A stretch of DNA of 64,000 bases from assembly GCF_027947575.1 (NCBI RefSeq), contig NZ_CP116256.1:8184001-8248000 (forward strand), given 5' to 3'. The translations under genes were made by a program, and so were the position numbers. Shown in pieces: positions 59,387 through 64,000 of the stretch. The stretch's first letter is position 1, and each line of letters opens with the position of its first letter. The notes under the pieces were generated by a model. That model did no database searches. It was not told the DNA's origin and saw only the letters and a list, made by a program, of their open reading frames with translations. This DNA is from Streptomyces rubrogriseus (lineage in GTDB: Bacteria; Actinomycetota; Actinomycetes; Streptomycetales; Streptomycetaceae).

Positions 59387-60198
59387 GCGCCACGGACGCA
59401 CCGGCCCGCGCGAAGGGTCCCGCCCGGACGGCGGTCACCACGCCGAGGAGCCGCATGACCGCCCTCGCCCGCGCCGAGCTGATCCTGCTCGGGCGGAACA
59501 AGGGCACCGTCTTCGCCGCGCTGTTCATCCCGTTCGTGATGCCGTTCAGCGTGCGGGCGGGAGCCGAGGAGATGGACCTCGGCAAGGCGGGGCTGACCAT
59601 CGGCACGCTCGTGCTGCCCGCCGCGATCGGCTTCTCCCTGCTGTTCGCCGTCTACTCGGCCCTCGTCGGCGTCTTCGTCGTCCGGCGCGAGGAACTCGTC
59701 CTCAAGCGGCTGCGCACCGGCGAACTGCGGGACGTGGAGATCCTCGCGGGCTCCGCCCTGCCGGCCGTGCTCAGCGGGCTCGTGCAGTCCCTGCTGCTCG
59801 CGGTGGGCTGCGCGGTCCTGCTCGACCTGCCGGCGCCGTCGGCACCCCTGCTGAGCGTCGTCGGTCTGCTGCTGGGCCTGGTGATGTGCGCCGCGCTCGC
59901 GGCGGTCACGGCGAGCTTCACCAGGACGGGGGAGAGCGCGCAGGTCACGCCGCTGCCGTTCACGTTCGTGTCGATGCTCGCCTCCGGCCTGTTCTTCCCG
60001 CTGGAACTGCTGCCCGACCGGGTGGCCTCGGTGTGCGAGCTGCTGCCGCTGACCCCCGTCGTCACCCTGGTGCGCGGCGGCTGGACCGGCGACCTGTCGG
60101 CGGCCGAGACGCTGGGCGCCGCGGCGACGGCGGTGGCCTGGACCGTCCTCGCGGTGTTTGCTGTACGGCGGCGGTTCCGGTGGGAGCCGCGGCACTGA
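59383..60198 (+). CDS. ABC-2 type transporter permease
   Basis: The 271-residue product has six hydrophobic segments (VFAALFIPFVMPFSV, AIGFSLLFAVYSALVGVF, VLSGLVQSLLLAVGCAVLL, LSVVGLLLGLVMCAALAAVT) and the ABC-2 family feature FVSMLASGLFFPLELLP. It is translationally coupled to the ATPase. The substrate is unknown. Exporters next to HisKA_3 kinases often remove antibiotics or lipids. Confidence 0.92.
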   Translation: MSATDAPARAKGPARTAVTTPRSRMTALARAELILLGRNKGTVFAALFIPFVMPFSVRAGAEEMDLGKAGLTIGTLVLPAAIGFSLLFAVYSALVGVFVVRREELVLKRLRTGELRDVEILAGSALPAVLSGLVQSLLLAVGCAVLLDLPAPSAPLLSVVGLLLGLVMCAALAAVTASFTRTGESAQVTPLPFTFVSMLASGLFFPLELLPDRVASVCELLPLTPVVTLVRGGWTGDLSAAETLGAAATAVAWTVLAVFAVRRRFRWEPRH

Positions 60199-60227
60199 CG
60201 TGCGAGTCGAGCGGGAGTGGCGGACGG

Positions 60228-61478
60228 ATGCGCAGGCCGGGCGGTTGGTGGCGGCTCAAGAGCACGCCGGAGAAGGTGGAGGCGTACACGCGCTGGTCGT
60301 TCCACTTCTACGGCATCGTGGAGATCGCCGTGATGGGGCTGTCCGCGTTCGGACGGCTCGACGCGCGGCTCGCCGCCGTGCTCTTCCTGACGGTGACCGC
60401 GCACGCCACCGTCCTCATGCTGGTCGCCTCCCGAGCGCTGGACTGGGAGCTGGGTCAGCGGGGGAAGCCCGTACAGCTGCTGCGGGCCCTCGCCGTCCTC
60501 ACCGTGGTGGTCTCGGCCACGGCGCTCCTGCTCGCCAAGCGCGGGGCGGGCGGTGACGACGTGGGCGAGGTCGCGGGCATGGCCTTCGGCGGCGTGGTGA
60601 CCGTCGGCTCCGGGGTCCTCGCGCTCGGAGCGCGCAACTGGCGGCACACGGTCGCGCTTGTCACCGGTTTCGCGGCCGGCTCCGGGGTGCTGGTGGTCCT
60701 GCTGGGCGCTCCGGTCCAGGCCGGGCTGGCCACCGCGTGCGTGGTGCTGCTGGGCAGCGGCTTCGTCGCTTTCGCCTGCGTGTTCTCCGTCTGGCTGCTC
60801 AACGCCGTCTACGCGCTCGACGAAGCCAAGGAGACCCGGGCCCGGCTCGCCGTCGCCGAAGAGCGGCTGCGGTTCGGCCGGGACCTGCACGACGTGATGG
60901 GTCGGAACCTGGCGGTGATCGCGCTCAAGAGCGAACTGGCCGTCCAGCTGGCCCGGCGAGGCAGGCCCGAGGCCGTGGAGCAGATGATCGAGACCCAGCG
61001 CATCGCGCAGGAGACGCAGCGCGAGGTCCGGGACGTCGTGCGGGGCTACCGGGAGGTCGCGCTGGAGGTGGAACTGGCCGGTGCCCAGGGCGTGCTCTCG
61101 GCGGCCGGGATCCTCTCGCAGGTCACCGGCGAGACCGGCGACCTGCCCGGTGAGGTGCAGTCGGCCCTCGGCTGGGTGGTGCGGGAGGCGACGACGAACG
61201 TGCTGCGGCACGGGGACGCGGAGAAGTGCTCCGTGACGATACGTCCGGCGGAGGGGCGAGTGGTGCTGACGGTGGAGAACGACGGGGTGCCGGAGACGAC
61301 CGGCGCCCCGGGCGGCACGGACGGGCGCCCGGCGGGCTCCGGCCTCGCCGGGCTGCGGGAGCGGCTCGCCGCGGTGGGCGGGACGCTGGAGGCGGGGGCC
61401 GTCGGCAAGGGCGTGTTCCGGCTCACGGCCGAGGTACCGCTGCCCGTCGGCGGCACCGCGCTGGAGGTCGCGCCGTGA
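60228..61478 (+). CDS. sensor histidine kinase (HisKA_3 family)
   Basis: The 416-residue product has several N-terminal membrane helices with no large extracellular loop, so it probably senses the membrane itself. The phosphoacceptor box is RFGRDLHDVMGRNLAVIALK. The ATPase domain has WVVREATTNVLRHG (N-box) and GSGLAGLRERLAAVGGTLEA (G-box). This resembles DesK and LiaS-type kinases. ATG 60228 has GGGAG 12 bases upstream. It partners the response regulator whose start overlaps its stop. Confidence 0.93.
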   Translation: MRRPGGWWRLKSTPEKVEAYTRWSFHFYGIVEIAVMGLSAFGRLDARLAAVLFLTVTAHATVLMLVASRALDWELGQRGKPVQLLRALAVLTVVVSATALLLAKRGAGGDDVGEVAGMAFGGVVTVGSGVLALGARNWRHTVALVTGFAAGSGVLVVLLGAPVQAGLATACVVLLGSGFVAFACVFSVWLLNAVYALDEAKETRARLAVAEERLRFGRDLHDVMGRNLAVIALKSELAVQLARRGRPEAVEQMIETQRIAQETQREVRDVVRGYREVALEVELAGAQGVLSAAGILSQVTGETGDLPGEVQSALGWVVREATTNVLRHGDAEKCSVTIRPAEGRVVLTVENDGVPETTGAPGGTDGRPAGSGLAGLRERLAAVGGTLEAGAVGKGVFRLTAEVPLPVGGTALEVAP

Positions 61479-62089
61479 CGACGACCGTGCGCGTCCTGCT
61501 CGCCGACGACGAGCACCTCATCCGCGGGGCCCTGGCGGCCCTGCTGTCCCTGGAGGACGACCTGGTCGTCGTCGCCGAGGCGGCCACCGGCCCCGAGGCA
61601 CTGGCGATGGCGCGGGCGCACACGCCGGACGTCGCCGTACTGGACCTCCAGATGCCCGGCGCCGACGGTGTGAAGGTCGCCACATCACTGCGGGCCGAGC
61701 TGCCCGCCTGCAAGGTGCTGATCGTGACCAGTCACGGGCGCCCCGGCCATCTGAAGCGGGCGCTGGCGGCGGGGGTGCGCGGGTTCGTCCCCAAGACGGT
61801 CAGCGCCCAGCGGCTCGCCGAGCTGATCCGCACGGTGCACGCCGGAAACCGTTACGTCGACCCGGAGTTGGCCGCCGACGCGATCTCCGCCGGGGACTCG
61901 CCGCTGACCGCGCGCGAGGCCGAGGTGCTGGAGCACGCCGCCGACGGGGCGCCCGTCTCGGAGATCGCCGAGCGGGCCGCGCTCGCCGAGGGCACCGTAC
62001 GGAACTACCTGTCGTCGGCCGCGAGCAAGCTCGGTGCGGAGAACCGGCACGCGGCGGTGCGGCTCGCGAGGGAGCGCGGTTGGGTATAG
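61475..62089 (+). CDS. NarL/LuxR-family response regulator
   Basis: The 204-residue product has a receiver domain with acidic pocket LLADDEHL, phosphoacceptor Asp in VAVLDLQMPG, Thr/Ser in LIVTSHG and Lys in GFVPKTV. A C-terminal LuxR helix-turn-helix follows (LTAREAEVLEHAADGAPVSE, EGTVRNYLSSAASKLG). GTG 61475 overlaps the kinase stop (GTGA). It probably activates the transporter operon through the repeats at 58337-58361. Confidence 0.95.
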   Translation: MTTTVRVLLADDEHLIRGALAALLSLEDDLVVVAEAATGPEALAMARAHTPDVAVLDLQMPGADGVKVATSLRAELPACKVLIVTSHGRPGHLKRALAAGVRGFVPKTVSAQRLAELIRTVHAGNRYVDPELAADAISAGDSPLTAREAEVLEHAADGAPVSEIAERAALAEGTVRNYLSSAASKLGAENRHAAVRLARERGWV

Positions 62090-62126
62090 TGGCTGTCGCG
62101 CCACGGAGAAATCCACGGCACGCAGT

Positions 62127-62199
62127 GCGAACGTAGCTCAGTTGGTAGAGCGCAACCTTGCCAAGGTTGAGGTCGCGAGTTCGAACCTCGTCGTTCGCT
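62127..62199 (+). tRNA. tRNA-Gly (GCC), copy 2
   Basis: The 73-nt cloverleaf has acceptor GCGAACG/CGTTCGC, anticodon loop TTGCCAA and T-loop GTTCGAAC. It differs from copy 1 at a few paired positions. It begins 37 bp after the response regulator stop and may be transcribed from that operon. Confidence 0.95.
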
Positions 62200-62207
62200 C
62201 CAGACGA

Positions 62208-62238
62208 GAAGCCCCCGGTTATCGGCCGGGGGCTTCTT
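62208..62238. terminator. terminator between tRNA-Gly and purC
   Basis: GAAGCCCCCGG (62208-62218) and CCGGGGGCTTC (62226-62236) pair around a seven-base loop, followed by TTCG. It may serve both the tRNA and convergent purC. Confidence 0.8.
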
Positions 62239-62266
62239 CGTGTGCGGCCTTCTGCGGCCTCTGCCG

Positions 62267-63166
62267 CTACGACCAGCTCTGGCCGGTCAGCAGCTCGTAG
62301 GCCTCCACGTACTTGGCGCGGGTGGCGTCCACGACCTGCTGCGGCAGCGGCGGCGGGGGCAGCTCGCTCCCCCGGTCCCAGCCGGACTCGGCCGAGGTCA
62401 GCCAGTCCCGCACGAACTGCTTGTCGTACGACGGCTGCGCGCGGCCCGGCTGCCACCGGTCGGCCGGCCAGAAGCGGGAGGAGTCCGGGGTGAGGACCTC
62501 GTCGGCGAGGACCAGGTCGTCCCCGTCGAAGCCGAACTCGAACTTGGTGTCCGCGAGGACGATGCCGCGCTCGCGGGCGATGTCCCGGGCGCGGGAGTAG
62601 ACGGCGAGGGTGGCCTGGCGCAGGGCGGCCGCGGTGTCCGCGCCGACCTGGCGGGCGACCTCCTCGTAGGAGACGTTCTCGTCGTGCTCGCCGACCTCGG
62701 CCTTGGTGGCCGGGGTGAAGATCGGGGCGGGCAGCTCCGAGCCGTCGACCAGGCCCTCGGGGAGGGCGAGGCCGCACACGGTGCGGGTCTGGTCGTACTC
62801 CGCCAGGCCGGAGCCGGTGAGGTAGCCGCGGGCCACGCACTCCACGGGGACCATCCGCAGCGACTTGCAGACCAGGGCGCGGCCCTCCCAGTCGGCGGGG
62901 GCGCCGGGGGGCAGCTCGGTGCTCAGGACGTGGTTGGGGGCCAGGTCGGCGAGCTGGTCGAACCACCACAGGGAGAGCTGGGTGAGGACCCGGCCCTTGT
63001 CCGGGATCTCGGTCGGCAGCACCCAGTCGTAGGCGGAGATGCGGTCGCTGGCGACCATCACGAGGTCGCCCGCCTCGTTCCGGTACAGCTCGCGCACCTT
63101 GCCGGTGTGCAGATGCACCAGACCCGGAACCTGGATCGGCTCGGGCTTTTCAACGAATCCGGACAC
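62267..63166 (-). CDS. purC: SAICAR synthetase
   Basis: PurC joins CAIR and aspartate with ATP to give SAICAR, the eighth step of purine synthesis. The 299-residue product has the SAICAR signatures HTGKVRELYRNEAGDLVMVA, VPVECVARGYLTGSGLAEY, VLADTKFEFGFDGDDLVLAD and DEVLTPDSSRFW. GTG 63166 has GGGGAGGA six bases upstream. An ACAAT-N6-ATTGT repeat (63188-63203) lies in its promoter region. Confidence 0.97.
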   Translation of the reverse strand: MSGFVEKPEPIQVPGLVHLHTGKVRELYRNEAGDLVMVASDRISAYDWVLPTEIPDKGRVLTQLSLWWFDQLADLAPNHVLSTELPPGAPADWEGRALVCKSLRMVPVECVARGYLTGSGLAEYDQTRTVCGLALPEGLVDGSELPAPIFTPATKAEVGEHDENVSYEEVARQVGADTAAALRQATLAVYSRARDIARERGIVLADTKFEFGFDGDDLVLADEVLTPDSSRFWPADRWQPGRAQPSYDKQFVRDWLTSAESGWDRGSELPPPPLPQQVVDATRAKYVEAYELLTGQSWS

Positions 63167-63187
63167 GGTTCCTCCCCGTGGTTCTGA

Positions 63188-63203
63188 ACAATACGTCGAT
63201 TGT
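63188..63203. promoter_or_regulatory. inverted repeat upstream of purC
   Basis: ACAAT, six bases, ATTGT lies 22-37 bp before the start codon, where an operator would act. I did not find the same motif before purF or purS, so it is not an obvious shared purine operator. Confidence 0.35.
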
Positions 63204-63269
63204 CCCGTACGTCGGGGGGAGGGCGACGAGCGGGGCAGGCAGGGACGGGGGCGGCCCGGGGTGCGCGGC

Positions 63270-64000
63270 TCAGTCCCGTTTGCAGATGCGGTCCAGGAGG
63301 TTGGCCGTGGCGCGCTGGACCCGCGGGTCGACGTGGCCGGGGCGGTCCAGGGCCGGGGACCAGGCGAAGGTGCCGGACGCGAAGACCCAGGCGCCCGACG
63401 GGGCCCGATACAGCGACGTCTCCTGGTGGCGCCGGACGCCGTCCACGTCGGCGTACGGGGAGTGGGCGAGCAGGACCCGCTCGTCGTGCTCGGGGAGCGC
63501 GGTGCGCGGGAAGTAGCGGTCGGCCTCGCCCGCCACCAGGTCCTCGATCTCGTCGCCCTCGTGCGCCCCGGTGGCCTCCCAGAGCCAGTGACCGGCGTTG
63601 CGGACGATCATCGGGTGGGGTTCGGGGACGCGGCCGGCGTACTGGATGCCGAGCAGCTGCTGCTCGGGGCGGTCGATCTCCCGCCACAGCGCGGGCCGGC
63701 CGGGGCCCTTGCGTTTGCGGCAGGTCAGCAGGCGGTCGGCGACACCGGAGGGCGAGGGGGCCAGCTCCACCTGCCAGTACATGGTGTTGGCGGAGAGGAA
63801 GACCAGGGACGTGCCCCGGTCGCGGGCCAGTTCCGCGGTGCGGCGCATGGCGGTGGACCAGTACTCGTCGTGGCCGGGGAAGACCAGGCCCCGGTAGCGG
63901 GCCGGGTCGACCCGGCCGGAGTGCAGGTCGCGGGCGTCGGCGTAGGCGAGGTCGTAGCCGTAGCGCTCGGCGAAGCGGATGAAGTCGTAGGCGTGGCCCA
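63270..64000 (-). CDS. N,N-dimethylformamidase-like large subunit (5' end beyond window)
   Basis: The frame is open to base 64000 and the start lies outside the window. About 243 residues are present. The motif PGHDEYWSTAMRRTAELARD and SLVFLSANTMYWQVEL match the C-terminal domain of the dimethylformamidase beta-subunit family. Many actinobacterial members have no proven substrate. The end DRICKRD at 63270 is complete. It runs leftward ahead of purC with about 100 bp between them. Confidence 0.75.
   Translation of the reverse strand, partial: GHAYDFIRFAERYGYDLAYADARDLHSGRVDPARYRGLVFPGHDEYWSTAMRRTAELARDRGTSLVFLSANTMYWQVELAPSPSGVADRLLTCRKRKGPGRPALWREIDRPEQQLLGIQYAGRVPEPHPMIVRNAGHWLWEATGAHEGDEIEDLVAGEADRYFPRTALPEHDERVLLAHSPYADVDGVRRHQETSLYRAPSGAWVFASGTFAWSPALDRPGHVDPRVQRATANLLDRICKRD

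Overview
The window is about 64 kb of very GC-rich chromosomal DNA from a Streptomyces. The evidence is third-position GC bias, frequent GTG starts, AAGGAGG-type ribosome sites, and marker genes: bldC, a valine dehydrogenase gene, an Lsr2-family gene, a DUF3073 gene, an ORF1590-type sporulation gene and an AfsR/SARP regulator. From memory the gene order resembles the core region of S. coelicolor around SCO4070-SCO4121. I see no transposase, phage gene, CRISPR array or secondary-metabolite cluster, so this is mostly core chromosome with a few accessory features.

Region by region. 1-11.4 kb: an MFS exporter, a PAS/PP2C/ATPase phosphatase, a type II NADH dehydrogenase, a TetR regulator, an ECF sigma factor fused to membrane and carbohydrate-binding domains (reading frame broken near 7,508), and a large AfsR-like regulator. 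11.5-20 kb: a lone asparagine-synthetase-like protein, the ORF1590-like sporulation gene with a TTA codon, an L-2-hydroxyglutarate oxidase, a Dabb protein, trmB and a PrsW-type protease. 20-29.7 kb: an aldo/keto reductase, an M23 peptidase under a c-di-AMP (ydaO) riboswitch, a membrane PP2C phosphatase, tRNA-fMet, a RibD-like protein with reversed domain order, a small GntR regulator divergent from two coupled small genes, a MerR gene with a textbook 19-bp-spacer promoter, two paralogous small membrane proteins, and a TetR/acetyltransferase pair next to tRNA-Lys.

29.8-43 kb: an amino-acid permease, a DEAD-box helicase with an RGG-like tail, a lipoprotein, a minimal zincin, a metallophosphoesterase, a tRNA-Glu/Asp/Phe cluster, the HrpA helicase, a second tRNA-Asp followed by degenerate tRNA-Asp/terminator copies, a DUF6274 gene, and bldC with a long leader and a strong terminator. 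43-57 kb: a hypothetical gene, vdh, DUF3073, and purine genes purM-purF and purS-purQ-purL, with a META lipoprotein, a DinB/MDMPI-like protein, an M23 peptidase with its ArsR-type regulator, and a Uma2 endonuclease between them. 57.5-64 kb: an Lsr2-like nucleoid protein, an unusual tRNA-Gly(UCC), two normal tRNA-Gly(GCC), an ABC transporter/two-component operon, purC, and a dimethylformamidase-like gene cut by the window end.

The five purine genes other than purC are in two coupled blocks, all on the minus strand, and supply steps PRPP to phosphoribosylamine (PurF), FGAR to FGAM (PurSQL), FGAM to AIR (PurM) and CAIR to SAICAR (PurC). The strongest leads for new biology are the tRNA-Gly(UCC) lacking the usual D-loop and T-loop signatures, the membrane sigma factor with an extracellular carbohydrate-binding domain, and the decaying tRNA-Asp/terminator array.
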